DNA of 34,965 bases from Burkholderiaceae bacterium 16 (GCA_000955785.1 JYOD01000126.1:11170-46134); one strand, 5' to 3'; counted from the first letter of the stretch, positions 8,353-16,073 are shown. Notes: generated by a model not told the origin, from the letters alone. Numbers and translations are program-made.

Positions 8353-9300
8353 TTAGTCGTTCAGGAGCATTTCACGAACGGCCACCGTCTCCATGAGGCG
8401 ATCGACAGATCCATACAACGTGTGGGCGTTCATGTTGTGTTGATCCAGATAGCCCAGCGCCCGTCGCCATTCCGATCGTGGAAGCGTGAACTTGACAAGA
8501 ATGTCCTGGATTGCGTCTCTGCGCGCGAACGCATCCATGTGCTTGCAGATCTCGTGTTTTCCCTCGCCCCGCTGTTTCCGAAGGCAGAGTGTGTATTCGG
8601 CCTGCTGGATATAGTGCCGAGGCGCCGTCCGGGTATATGGACCCAACGAGTAGATGGTTGGACTACCTGGCGACGTTGCTTTCCCCCTTCCAGTCGCTTC
8701 CAGGTAGGCGAAAATCGCGACGCGTTCATTGGATAACTGATACGCATTCGAATACGCGAAGAATGCGGCGACGTACGGAGACCTCGTCCAATCCAGAAGC
8801 GGAGAGGGAAAACCGTGATGGCGCAGGTAAACCAAGTATGCGTACTCGTCAGGCTGAGTGTTGAACACGAAAGGCAAGGCAGCGGCCTGCTGTAGGTCGT
8901 CCGCAAATTCATGTGGAGGCCTGATGTTCCATTGCTGCCCGGTTGCAGACTCAATGACATACCGCGGAGAGTAGGCGTGTGCGTAGTATTCCTCCAGCGT
9001 GTCTATCCGTGGTTCGAACCGCTCGAGGGCGCTAATGATTGGCCATTCGCTATCGGCGTGCCCGCGAAAAAGCCATTTGGTCGAGCCGAGGTCTGTCGTG
9101 TCGGCGATCTCCCGGTCGATGAACTCGAGCTTGGAGAGTGCCTGGTGAAACTGCGACCAATCGCCCAGCTCGACTTCGAAGCAGTCGGCGGCGCGATGTG
9201 TGATAGTCGACAGCGACAGGTCATCCAGTTCAACTCGCTTGAAAGTAGAGGAAATCGCCATATTGCGCACCATACCGGAGGGAATACGCGATAGTGCCAT
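8353..9300 (-). CDS. FRG-domain protein
   Basis: This 315-residue protein carries the FRG domain named for its Phe-Arg-Gly motif, seen here as WLFRGHADSEWPI (about residues 75-87). The second conserved block is YLRHHGFPSPLLDWTRSP with AAFFAY, matching the usual HHG-x-P-T-x-LLDWT pattern. No membrane segments or signal peptide are evident. The biochemical role of FRG proteins is not settled; they often occur in mobile DNA and some are suspected defence or effector proteins. Starts at 9300, 9270 or 9261 are possible. The gene lies 71 bases downstream of an unknown small gene on the same strand and may share its transcript. Confidence 0.85.
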   Translation of the reverse strand: MALSRIPSGMVRNMAISSTFKRVELDDLSLSTITHRAADCFEVELGDWSQFHQALSKLEFIDREIADTTDLGSTKWLFRGHADSEWPIISALERFEPRIDTLEEYYAHAYSPRYVIESATGQQWNIRPPHEFADDLQQAAALPFVFNTQPDEYAYLVYLRHHGFPSPLLDWTRSPYVAAFFAYSNAYQLSNERVAIFAYLEATGRGKATSPGSPTIYSLGPYTRTAPRHYIQQAEYTLCLRKQRGEGKHEICKHMDAFARRDAIQDILVKFTLPRSEWRRALGYLDQHNMNAHTLYGSVDRLMETVAVREMLLND

Positions 9301-9371
9301 ACAGAGGAACGCGCCGAGCCGGAGAAACTACATTCTACCGGGCCACCGCCGAACAACCTAAATTGCCGGCC

Positions 9372-9740
9372 CTACTTCAGCACCACCGGAAAGGCATTGC
9401 CGACGATGTCCTTCAGATCCTCCGGCGTCAGGAATTCACGGCCGTCGATCCAGGCTTCGATGATCTTGCCCTTCTTGTTGACCTGCCCCTCAGTCTGGGC
9501 CTGGGTATAGGCCAGAGCGCCCGCCTGGACCAGCGTGTGGGGCTGCCCCTTGGCCAGCTCGATGATGGTTGGCCAGCCAGGCATCTCATAGGTGATATCC
9601 ACCGAGGCCACCAGCTTGCGCTCGCGGTCCGGCTGCGGGTGAAGGTAGAAGTAGATGATGCCGCCGCCCTCGTAGAGGAACGTCAGGGTCTGGACGGGTC
9701 CGTTGTGGTGGTCGTCCCTGGGGTATTGCTGGTTGGCCAT
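9372..9740 (-). CDS. Hypothetical protein, 122 residues
   Basis: I do not recognise a family. The protein is soluble, with no signal peptide, rich in beta-type segments at the start (TLTFLYEGGGIIYFYL) and ending in an alpha/beta-like LTPEDLKDIVGNAFPVVLK. A good ribosome binding site (GGGAGA) sits about seven bases before the ATG, and codon use looks genuine. It is the likely first gene before the FRG gene. The small size and position beside an iteron-like region would suit a plasmid-borne accessory protein, but this is inference only. Confidence 0.65.
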   Translation of the reverse strand: MANQQYPRDDHHNGPVQTLTFLYEGGGIIYFYLHPQPDRERKLVASVDITYEMPGWPTIIELAKGQPHTLVQAGALAYTQAQTEGQVNKKGKIIEAWIDGREFLTPEDLKDIVGNAFPVVLK

Positions 9741-9858
9741 ATTGGCGTCTCCCGAAATAGAAAGCGACGATCCTACCCGGTCGTTGTCGGGAAATCGACT
9801 TAGTAAACTTTCACTGGTCTGCCGCCCTTGGCATGGCGCCCCGCCGCCCGTTCGTTTT

Positions 9859-9918
9859 ACCCATTAACTTTGAGAATTCAACCCACTAACTGTGAGACAA
9901 AACCCACTAACCTTAAGA
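9859..9918. repeat. Three iteron-like direct repeats
   Basis: A 17-base unit of consensus ACCCAYTAACYKTRAGA occurs at 9859-9875, 9881-9897 and 9902-9918. The starts are 22 and 21 bases apart, i.e. two helical turns, so all copies face the same side of the DNA. This is the classic arrangement of iterons that bind a plasmid Rep protein. No rep gene is recognisable in the window, so the origin call is inference; a regulator-binding array is the alternative. Confidence 0.6.
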
Positions 9919-9997
9919 CGTGACACTGAAAGTGGTGATTTCCCGCCATTTTACCACGCGGCCCCTACCCAACCGGCCTAACCACCACTTTTACCAC

Positions 9998-10023
9998 TAC
10001 ATGATAATTGCTATTATCATGTA
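9998..10023. promoter_or_regulatory. Perfect palindrome, 11-base arms
   Basis: TACATGATAAT pairs exactly with ATTATCATGTA across a four-base TGCT centre. The arms are A+T-rich, so it is more likely a protein-binding operator or origin element than a terminator. Confidence 0.5.
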
Positions 10024-10321
10024 CTGTGAAAATGCACAAACAGGAACCTTAAAAAAGTGAAAATCGCCCTCCAGGGCGCTCGCCAGCGCTGTCGATCTCA
10101 TCTTCACCGAAATATATAAATATTAAAATCGAGTTTATATAAACCAAAAATCTAAATCAACGTTAGATTATATTTTAGGGTTAGAAATAATAAACCGCAT
10201 AGCGATACGGCTGAATCACCCGATTTTCCGCAGCGAGGAATAAAACGACTTTCCCGCGCTGGCAACACTGATTTTTCGCGATCCTCCAGCTGATAGGGGA
10301 GATCAATGGTCGATTTAACTG

Positions 10322-10343
10322 GTATCTGATAGCTATCCGATAC
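10322..10343. promoter_or_regulatory. 22-base near-perfect palindrome around GATAGCTATC
   Basis: The sequence is self-complementary except for one mismatched pair (T/G versus C/A at position 6). It lies at the edge of the A+T-rich region next to the H-NS remnant, and could be a dimeric repressor or recombinase site. Confidence 0.45.
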
Positions 10344-10617
10344 TTCTTACATGGGTGCGCTCACGGACATCCAAGTGGCTGTGAATTGTCCGGTGCGGCT
10401 CAGCTCTAGGAAATCCCGGCCATCCCTTCACTAGACGCGGAAACGCTCCCCCATCCCCGACGTGAATCGCCCGCTGCAGCCACTCCGGCATGGCCCCGCG
10501 GCCGTCCCAGCCCTGCCCCTGTGCGTTGCGGTAGCGCACCGCCCCAGGGGTTAGGGTCCGGGCACAGTAAAGCAGCCCGCGGCCTGCAGGTGGGCCAGGG
10601 TCAGGCCGTGCTGAGCC
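10333..10617 (-). pseudogene. Frameshifted H-NS-family nucleoid protein gene
   Basis: The minus strand gives MAQHGLTLAHLQAAG from about 10610, the region before the DNA-binding domain in Burkholderiaceae H-NS-like proteins. In another frame it gives RTLTPGAVRYRNAQGQGWDG, then RGAMPEWLQRAIHVG, the DNA-binding loop and C-terminus. The two halves are joined only by a frameshift near 10570. The normal V-E-x-F-R-V end is replaced by unrelated sequence after HVG, and no N-terminal oligomerisation domain is seen. H-NS-family genes are common on megaplasmids and silence foreign DNA. This copy is almost surely dead. Confidence 0.65.
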
Positions 10618-10659
10618 ATCCCTCTAGCACACCAATTGCCGAAGGAACATTTGTCCGTT

Positions 10660-10683
10660 TATGTCGTCTATACTTGACACATA
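10660..10683 (+). promoter_or_regulatory. Possible promoter/operator of the Xre-nucleotidyltransferase pair
   Basis: A TATACT -10-like hexamer (10669-10674) lies between TATGTC (10660-10665) and GACACATA (10676-10683), an imperfect inverted repeat, 18-41 bases before the antitoxin start. HTH antitoxins usually bind such repeats over their own promoter. No convincing -35 box is spaced correctly. Confidence 0.3.
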
Positions 10684-10700
10684 GATCGGAGATTCTCGCC

Positions 10701-11204
10701 ATGAACCCTGCATTCCTGGGTAATACGATTCAACACAAGCGGATCACCCTCGGCCTGACCCAGCAGCAACTGGCGGATATGGCCAAACTGTCGCGCCAGT
10801 CCCTAAACGGCATCGAGCATGGAACCGTGAACGCCACGCTCGAAACGCTGGGCCGGCTGATGGACGTCCTCGGCCTGGCGCTTGATGTGTACGATCCCGA
10901 AGCCGACCGCCAGGCCAGGGGCACGCCGACCCGCGCGCTATGGATGGCCGCGAAGGGCGCAAACGTCAGTTACACCGGCGAGCTCACGCCTGATCAGCTT
11001 GAATGGGCGCTGGCCACTGGCGAGGTGTCGGCGGAGTTTCGGCCGCAAGTAGCCCAGGTCCTGGATGAGGCGCCACTGCAGCTCGTCACCAAGGTAGTGG
11101 CCGAGGTGGCGGCGAAGCAGCATCGGAAACCGGCCGACATTTGGAAGAACCTCAGACGGCTCGCGCAGTCATTGACGGCGACACGCGGAGGGCTGTGGGC
11201 ATGA
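10701..11204 (+). CDS. Xre-family HTH antitoxin
   Basis: This 167-residue protein has a Cro/C1-type HTH in residues 6-62: IQHKRITLGLTQQQLADMA, then LSRQSLNGIEHG and TLETLGRLMDVLGLAL. The C-terminal 100 residues form an alpha-helical region that probably contacts the toxin. ATG 10701 is chosen because it starts the HTH fold; the longer upstream frame is non-coding in character. The stop overlaps the ATG of the nucleotidyltransferase gene by ATGA, so the two are translationally coupled. In known Xre/AbiEii-like pairs the HTH protein neutralises the enzyme and represses the operon. The module differs in antitoxin class from the AbiEi module at 0.8-1.6 kb. Confidence 0.88.
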   Translation: MNPAFLGNTIQHKRITLGLTQQQLADMAKLSRQSLNGIEHGTVNATLETLGRLMDVLGLALDVYDPEADRQARGTPTRALWMAAKGANVSYTGELTPDQLEWALATGEVSAEFRPQVAQVLDEAPLQLVTKVVAEVAAKQHRKPADIWKNLRRLAQSLTATRGGLWA

Positions 11205-11896
11205 AGATTGAGCTGCAGGGTGACATCTGGGAAAGCCTGTTCCCTCACGCCTTCACGCTGATGGAGGAGGTCAGGAAGCATGGGGGTATCGAGCCGTTCT
11301 GGACCTTCGGGGGCGGGACGGTCCTGATGCTCCGGTACCGCCATCGCTTTTCACGCGATATCGACCTCTTTGTGCCGGACCCGCAATATCTAGGGTTCGT
11401 GACGCCCCGCCTGAGTGAGACCGCAGAGGGCATCACGAGCGACTATGTGGAGCAGGGGAACTTCGTGAAGCTGGTCCTCGACGCCGGCGAAGTCGACATC
11501 GTCGCCTCGCCCAACCTGACCGACGAGCCATTCGAGATCTGGGAGATCATGGGGCAGCCAGTCAAAGTGGAGACTGCAGCCGAAATCGTTGCCAAGAAGC
11601 TCTACCATCGGGGCGACCGCGCCACCGCACGGGATCTCTTCGACCTGGCCGTCGTGGTCGAGCAAGAACCAAAAGCCCTCGCCCATGCCGCGCCGTTTCT
11701 GCTTAGGCATGCAGCAGCCTTCCTGGACCAAATCGAGGCGGGCCCGCCGATCATGCGCGAGCAGTTCGCCAGGATCCAGCGGATCAGCTTCGACCGGAGC
11801 TTTGATGAGTGCGTCGCGCTGGCGCGGGATTTTCTCAATTCGCTGCGGGAAACCGATGACGCTCCGCAGAGGGCGCGGGAACGACAGCGCCCGTAA
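11201..11896 (+). CDS. AbiEii-like nucleotidyltransferase toxin
   Basis: This is a 231-residue protein. FGGGTVLMLRYRHR followed by FSRDIDLFV gives the GG turn and D-x-D metal ligands of the nucleotidyltransferase fold. Later blocks are GEVDIVAS (third acidic residue), ETAAEIVAKKLYHRG and RATARDLFDLAVV. These match COG2253/AbiEii-type toxins, and the length is normal for the short, single-domain form. It is coupled by ATGA overlap to the Xre antitoxin. The likely action is nucleotide transfer to an RNA or protein target that stops growth. After its stop there is no obvious partner gene. Confidence 0.87.
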   Translation: MKIELQGDIWESLFPHAFTLMEEVRKHGGIEPFWTFGGGTVLMLRYRHRFSRDIDLFVPDPQYLGFVTPRLSETAEGITSDYVEQGNFVKLVLDAGEVDIVASPNLTDEPFEIWEIMGQPVKVETAAEIVAKKLYHRGDRATARDLFDLAVVVEQEPKALAHAAPFLLRHAAAFLDQIEAGPPIMREQFARIQRISFDRSFDECVALARDFLNSLRETDDAPQRARERQRP

Positions 11897-12134
11897 GGGG
11901 TAGCCGTATTTTTTGCGCGAAATCTGGCGGTTTTGGCGCTCTCGCTTTCTACGTCAGTGCACTGACCACAATTGTGCAACAGCTTGCTGCACAACTTCAG
12001 GCTTGGCGAACGTACACCTGGCTGTACCTCCATTCGAGCAATGGGCCTCGACCTGGAGACCGCGCCAAAGCGGGGACTGACTAAGCGGAAATGCGGTAGT
12101 TTTTGTGCTCTGGCGATGGAGGGATAGTGGCAGC

Positions 12135-12386
12135 TCAGGATTCCATACAACGGGCACGCGGCGCCTCGTCAGCATCCGCAGCGTCTTCGGAAACAGGTCG
12201 ATTCTGCAAGCGGCTGTGCATGGCCTCGCATCGGATCAACATCGTTGCCGCGGGATCCTCTTCACCGCCGGCAATGCCAGCCTCAGCAGCGCCCCGCAGA
12301 TAAACTTGCCGAGAGGCAACGGCGACGATCACAAGGATGGCGCCGACGCCGACGGCTCGGACTGCAATTTTCAGGTATTGCGACAT
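12135..12386 (-). CDS. Small single-pass membrane protein (hypothetical)
   Basis: This 83-residue protein has a short basic N-terminus and one hydrophobic segment (AVGVGAILVIVAVASRQVYL, about residues 11-30), then a soluble tail with two cysteines (LIRCEAM; RARCMES). GGTGGAAG lies six bases before the ATG, a credible ribosome binding site. Size, one N-terminal helix and an R-C-E motif recall small TrbK-like entry-exclusion proteins of conjugative plasmids, but the usual C-x-x-A-W ending is absent, so this is only a suggestion. It could also be a chance frame in a region of poor coding character. Confidence 0.4.
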   Translation of the reverse strand: MSQYLKIAVRAVGVGAILVIVAVASRQVYLRGAAEAGIAGGEEDPAATMLIRCEAMHSRLQNRPVSEDAADADEAPRARCMES

Positions 12387-12867
12387 GGCGAACTTCCACC
12401 GTATGGCAGGAGGTAATTGGCAGTGAGACTACACGAGGATGTTTCGGGACGGTGCCACGCCGTTGCGGGATTGACACAATACGTTTCGCGGCGGCGGGGT
12501 TGAATAGCACGTTGAGTAACAGCACATGGCGGCACTGAAGAGAATGTCCCGAAAAGCAATCGAGGCCTTACCGACCGGCCGCTGCTGGGCCGCGCCACGC
12601 GCCCTTCCCGCTGGACGGTCCCACTGGCCATGACGAGGTCTTCGCCGGCGCCCAATGCCTCAACGACGGCAAAACGGGTCACCTACTATAAGGACGGGGA
12701 AGAAGTAAATGCCCTGTATGCCGCCGCCCATTTCGACTTTGCACCGATTCCCACCCACCGCTCGCCGACGGACAACTGAGGGTCGGACGGTTTCCCAGGT
12801 CATGGGGTACGTTTCGCCCCTTCCAAACAGTCGATTTTTCGCGGATCGGTTATTATGTTAAATTAGT
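12387..12867. other. Poorly coding region with a short conserved-looking tail and an A+T patch
   Basis: No complete gene is supported. A plus-strand frame ending at 12778 (AKRVTYYKDGEEVNALYAAA, then HFDFAPIPTH) has real-protein composition and may be the C-terminal scrap of a lost gene. TTTCGGGAC near 12442 and GTCCCGAAA near 12545 form a spaced inverted repeat. The final 25 bases before 12868 are strikingly A+T-rich, with TATATAAC and TTATTATGTTAAATTAG, and look promoter-like. Confidence 0.35.
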
Positions 12868-13143
12868 ATGCTATATAACAATGAGTGCGGCGATCCCATT
12901 GGTTTGAATGGGACCCCGACAACTGCGAAAGCCTGCAGGCAGCGACCGCCCAGCGCTCGATATCCAGCCGCGGTCTTGGGGTTGGCAGCAACGCGCAAGC
13001 CTGCGCAGATTGCTAATCGGTGGAAGTCCCTTCCATTCGATTACCCCGGCATGGGCGCCGCCGAGGATTTCCGCCAGCGCGTGCGTGCCGCGATCGCACA
13101 GTATCGGCAAGTTGCAAAAGACGTGCGAATTAAGCTGGATTAG
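12868..13143 (+). pseudogene. C-terminal remnant of a Bug-type substrate-binding protein
   Basis: The second half of this 91-codon frame (ANRWKSLPFDYPGM, then DFRQRVRAAIAQYRQVAKDV and RIKLD) resembles the last 45-50 residues of tripartite-tricarboxylate Bug receptors, which end in an amphipathic helix with W/Y-x-x-V-x-K and a short I-x-x-D/E tail. The first 40 codons look unrelated, and the signal peptide and ligand-binding core are absent. The likely explanation is a deletion that removed the N-terminal 85 percent of the gene. The assignment rests on pattern, not alignment. Confidence 0.45.
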
Positions 13144-13173
13144 GCTCTCCCCTATCTACCACTCTGGACCGTT

Positions 13174-14496
13174 TCAGCTCACGCCCATTGTGTGCGTCAA
13201 GGGCCGGCAGCGTACCTGCAGACTAGCGAGCCCCCGATAGACGGGGTTCCCGGTCCAGCGCGGAGTTGTATCCAGGAGTTCTAGCCTGGGCCAGCGGGCC
13301 AACAGCGCCCGAAACGCAATCTCCGCCTCCATCAACGTCAGCGCGGCGCCAATGCAGAAATGCGGGCCATGTCCGAACGACAAGTGCGAGCCCTCCCGCC
13401 GGGAGATATTCAGGCTGTCCGGGTTGCTGTAGCGCGCCGGATCGCGATTGGCAGCGCCGATCAGGGGGACCACTAACTCCCCGCGCCGCAGCCGGCGCCC
13501 TTGGAGGACCACGTCCGTGGTGACCCGCCGCCCTGTGTATTGGACCGGACTCTCGTAGCGCAATAGCTCGCGCAAGGCATTCGGCAGCAACTCGGGAGTC
13601 CGCTGCAGGCGCCGCCATTGATCCGGATGGCTCAGCAAGGCATACAGTCCATTGCCGAGCAGATTGCGCGTCGTCTCATGTCCCGCGAACAGCAGCATGG
13701 CGCATTGCGCCAATAGTTCGGCCCCGGACACCACCTCGCCACTGGCCTCGGCTCGCAGCAGGTGTCCGATCAGATCGTCGCCTGCTGCGTCCGGCACCTT
13801 TGCCCCTTGCGCCCGGCGTCGCTCGAGCGTTGCCTCGAAGGCGGCACACATCTTGAGCAAGCTAACCTGCGCTCGTCGTTTTAGCGCCGGATCAGGGTCC
13901 AGTGCGCCGATGAAGGCGGCCAGATCCTCGGACCAGGCCAGGAATTCAGGCTGGTCTTCCGCGTCCATGCCGAGCAGGCGTGCAATCACCATTGCTGGGA
14001 GCGGTCTGGCAATCCTCTCCATGAAATCAAACTGCCCCGCTTCGTCAATGCCATTCATCAATCCGGCCACCATGTGCTCGATCGCGCCTGCGCTGGCGCG
14101 TAGGGCTGACGGCCGGAAGCCGGCACTGAGCACATGCCTCAGCCGCGTGTGATCCGGTGCGTCGAGAAATAACATCGCCCGGCTGAACAGGCGCTGAAAG
14201 GGACAGAGCGCCTGGCGCGATTCCTCGCTGCCACGCATCACCCAGCCACCCGTGCGCCGCGCTGAGTAGAGGGGATCGCGCAGCACGGCCTCGACGTCTT
14301 CGTGCCTTGTCAGCAACCAGGCGCCGCCGAAGAACTCCTCGCTCCAATGGATAGGGCCAGCCTCACGCAGCTCGCGGTAGAGAGGATAAGGATCGCGCAA
14401 GAATGTGGCGTTAACAAATGGGCGACAGGGAACTGGCTTCCCGATCACCGCTTCCGCATGCGCCACGGCCTCCGTGCTTAGCATTGTCGTACTCAT
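13174..14496 (-). CDS. Cytochrome P450 (bacterial class I type, CYP107-like)
   Basis: This is a 440-residue soluble P450. Key motifs are I-helix AGHETT (271-276, oxygen activation), K-helix E310-x-x-R313, and the haem loop FGHGPHFCIGAAL with the thiolate ligand at Cys381. DAPDHTRLR in the C-helix region is also typical. ATG 14496 is chosen because AAGGA sits eight bases ahead; a longer frame begins at 14568 and would overlap the upstream gene. No ferredoxin or reductase gene is adjacent, so it must borrow electrons. It follows the BioF-like gene by about 60 bases and is surely co-transcribed. BioI-type P450s make pimelate for biotin by cleaving acyl chains, so a BioI-like role is possible; oxidation of a specialised metabolite is the alternative. 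Confidence 0.9.
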   Translation of the reverse strand: MSTTMLSTEAVAHAEAVIGKPVPCRPFVNATFLRDPYPLYRELREAGPIHWSEEFFGGAWLLTRHEDVEAVLRDPLYSARRTGGWVMRGSEESRQALCPFQRLFSRAMLFLDAPDHTRLRHVLSAGFRPSALRASAGAIEHMVAGLMNGIDEAGQFDFMERIARPLPAMVIARLLGMDAEDQPEFLAWSEDLAAFIGALDPDPALKRRAQVSLLKMCAAFEATLERRRAQGAKVPDAAGDDLIGHLLRAEASGEVVSGAELLAQCAMLLFAGHETTRNLLGNGLYALLSHPDQWRRLQRTPELLPNALRELLRYESPVQYTGRRVTTDVVLQGRRLRRGELVVPLIGAANRDPARYSNPDSLNISRREGSHLSFGHGPHFCIGAALTLMEAEIAFRALLARWPRLELLDTTPRWTGNPVYRGLASLQVRCRPLTHTMGVS

Positions 14497-14557
14497 GCTG
14501 ATGGTCCTTGGGAGCACATTCCGAGCCTGGCGAGTGTGGCGAAGCGGGCTGGCGCGC

Positions 14558-15781
14558 TCATGCCGCATCCCGCTGCATCAGCACGGCAGACAGGCTGTCC
14601 AGCAAGCGCGCTATGTCGCCCGCGGTGTGCGCTGCCGAGAGCGCGACACGCAGGCGCGCCGTGCCTTCGGGCACCGTTGGCGGCCGGATGGCCGTGACGC
14701 GGATGCCATCGGCTTCCAGCGCGGCGGAGAGGGCCATGGCAGCGGCATTGCCTCCTACGATCAGTGGTTGGATAGGGGTATCGCTATCGACCAGCCGCCA
14801 GCCGGCCTCCGCATGGCAGGCCTGTAATGTTTCCAGGCCTGCTCGCAGCTGTCCAATAAGTTGCGCCATATGGGCCCGGCGCCGGCGTCCCTCCTCGCCC
14901 GCGATTAGCGCCAGGCTGGCCAGCAGCGCATGCGCTGCGGCCGGCGGCGCGGCCGTAGTGTAGATATAGGGCCGCGCCACATTGACCAAATGCTCCACGA
15001 TGGTTGGGTGCGCCGCCACGAAGGCGCCCGCTACGCCGGCGGCCTTGCCCAGCGTGCCGATGTAGATGAAGCGTTCGGAGGCCAGTCCCAGGTGCTCCAG
15101 CACGCCGCGACCGCTCTCCCCCAGCACGCCAAAGCCGTGGGCGTCGTCGACCACGATCCAGGCATCCTGGCATTCGGCTAATGCCAGCAATTCGACCAGC
15201 GGGGCAAGGTCGCCATCCATGCTGAATACGCTGTCGGTTACGATCAGCTTGAGGGGGCTGTCGCTACCGGCCAGCAGTCTCGCCAGTGCAGTGGTGTCGC
15301 CATGCGGGTAGCGTTTGACATGGGCGCGAGCCAGAAGCGCCCCGTCGATCAGCGAGGCATGGTTGAGCTTGTCGCAGAACAGGGTAGCGCCGGCCGTGCC
15401 CAACGCGCTCAGCACCGCCATGTTTGCCATGTAGCCGCTACAGAAATAGAGCGCCTGCGCCTCGGGGATATGTGAATCCATCCACCGCGCCAACTTGTTC
15501 TCCAGATGGTCGTGGGCCAGCGAGTGCCCGTTAACCACGTGGGAGGCACCGCTGCCCGCGCGATAGCGGTAAGCGCCCTCGGCAAAGGCGGAGATAACCG
15601 TGGGATGGTTGGCCAGCCCCAGGTAATCGTTGCTGCAAAAACTCAACAGCGTGCGCTGCTCGCCGCATTCATTGCTGACCGCCTGATGTGGCGCGCAGGC
15701 TGTGTGTGTGACGCGCCGCCTGCGCGTCATGGCGCGTTCGGCGCGCTCGGCGGCGGCTTGTGTGAGTCGGTCAAGCAGCAT
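14558..15781 (-). CDS. bioF: 8-amino-7-oxononanoate synthase / alpha-oxoamine synthase family
   Basis: This 407-residue, PLP-dependent, fold-type I enzyme condenses an amino acid with an acyl-CoA or acyl-ACP, releasing CO2; BioF uses L-alanine and pimeloyl thioester in biotin synthesis. Visible features are FCSNDYLGLANHP, the GSGASHVVNGHSLAHDHLE substrate block, YFCSGYMANM, VDDAHGFGVLGESGRG (Asp212 and His215 at the pyridine ring) and the Schiff-base lysine Lys246 in IGTLGKAAGVAG. The length matches BioF. No bioA, bioD or bioB is nearby, unlike a normal biotin operon; the only partner is a P450. It could therefore be a true BioF paired with a pimelate-forming P450, or a relative used for another product. 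Confidence 0.85.
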   Translation of the reverse strand: MLLDRLTQAAAERAERAMTRRRRVTHTACAPHQAVSNECGEQRTLLSFCSNDYLGLANHPTVISAFAEGAYRYRAGSGASHVVNGHSLAHDHLENKLARWMDSHIPEAQALYFCSGYMANMAVLSALGTAGATLFCDKLNHASLIDGALLARAHVKRYPHGDTTALARLLAGSDSPLKLIVTDSVFSMDGDLAPLVELLALAECQDAWIVVDDAHGFGVLGESGRGVLEHLGLASERFIYIGTLGKAAGVAGAFVAAHPTIVEHLVNVARPYIYTTAAPPAAAHALLASLALIAGEEGRRRRAHMAQLIGQLRAGLETLQACHAEAGWRLVDSDTPIQPLIVGGNAAAMALSAALEADGIRVTAIRPPTVPEGTARLRVALSAAHTAGDIARLLDSLSAVLMQRDAA

Positions 15782-16073
15782 GGCAGCATTGGCGGACGAT
15801 TGGGGAAATGCATCTTAGATGCGTATCCGCGCTAATGGCAAACTGGGCTGTCGGCCAATTTTGCGAACATGTTGTACGAAGAAGCCGGCCAAATTGCGTA
15901 AAGTGTCGCTCTTTGTGCTGAATGGCACCCATCAGCGTGTACGCTCTAGAAGCGGCACTACCCTCGCTTCGCCAAAACACGGAATCCGCATCCAATGCCA
16001 CCGGAGGCAACCCGCCCCCTTTTTAGCGTGTATCCGAAACGGGCATAGCGCCGCCTCGCGAGACGAATAAGGT
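15782..16073. promoter_or_regulatory. Upstream region of the bioF-P450 unit with direct repeats
   Basis: CGGCCAATTTTGCG (15852-15865) and CGGCCAAATTGCG (15886-15898) are near-identical direct repeats 34 bases apart, about three helical turns. A GCATC-TTA-GATGC palindrome lies at 15810-15822, 29 bases before the bioF start. These could be operator sites. No BirA-like box was recognised and no gene is supported in this stretch. Confidence 0.35.

Larger units (their letters stand above)
9929..10343. other. A+T-rich, palindrome-rich non-coding region (candidate replication/control region)
   Basis: No gene is supported here. Beside the iterons lie AAAGTGGTG (9929-9937) with its inverted partner CACCACTTT (9983-9991), two TTTTACCAC copies, a perfect 11-base-arm palindrome at 9998-10023 (TACATGATAAT around TGCT), ATCTAA-N7-TTAGAT at 10150-10168, and a 22-base near-perfect palindrome at 10322-10343 (GTATCTGATAGCTATCCGAT and on). 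From about 10080 to 10200 the DNA is far more A+T-rich than its surroundings, as expected for a duplex-unwinding element. The combination fits an iteron-type plasmid origin or partition site. Confidence 0.45.

Noticed and set aside
9859..9918. CRISPR array
   Set aside because: Only three units with 4-5-base gaps; there are no spacers of CRISPR length and no cas genes.
11897..11906. GGGGTAGCCG just after the toxin stop, identical to the start of the Tn3 inverted repeat
   Set aside because: The match ends after ten bases and the following sequence differs; a ten-base match in 35 kb can occur by chance.
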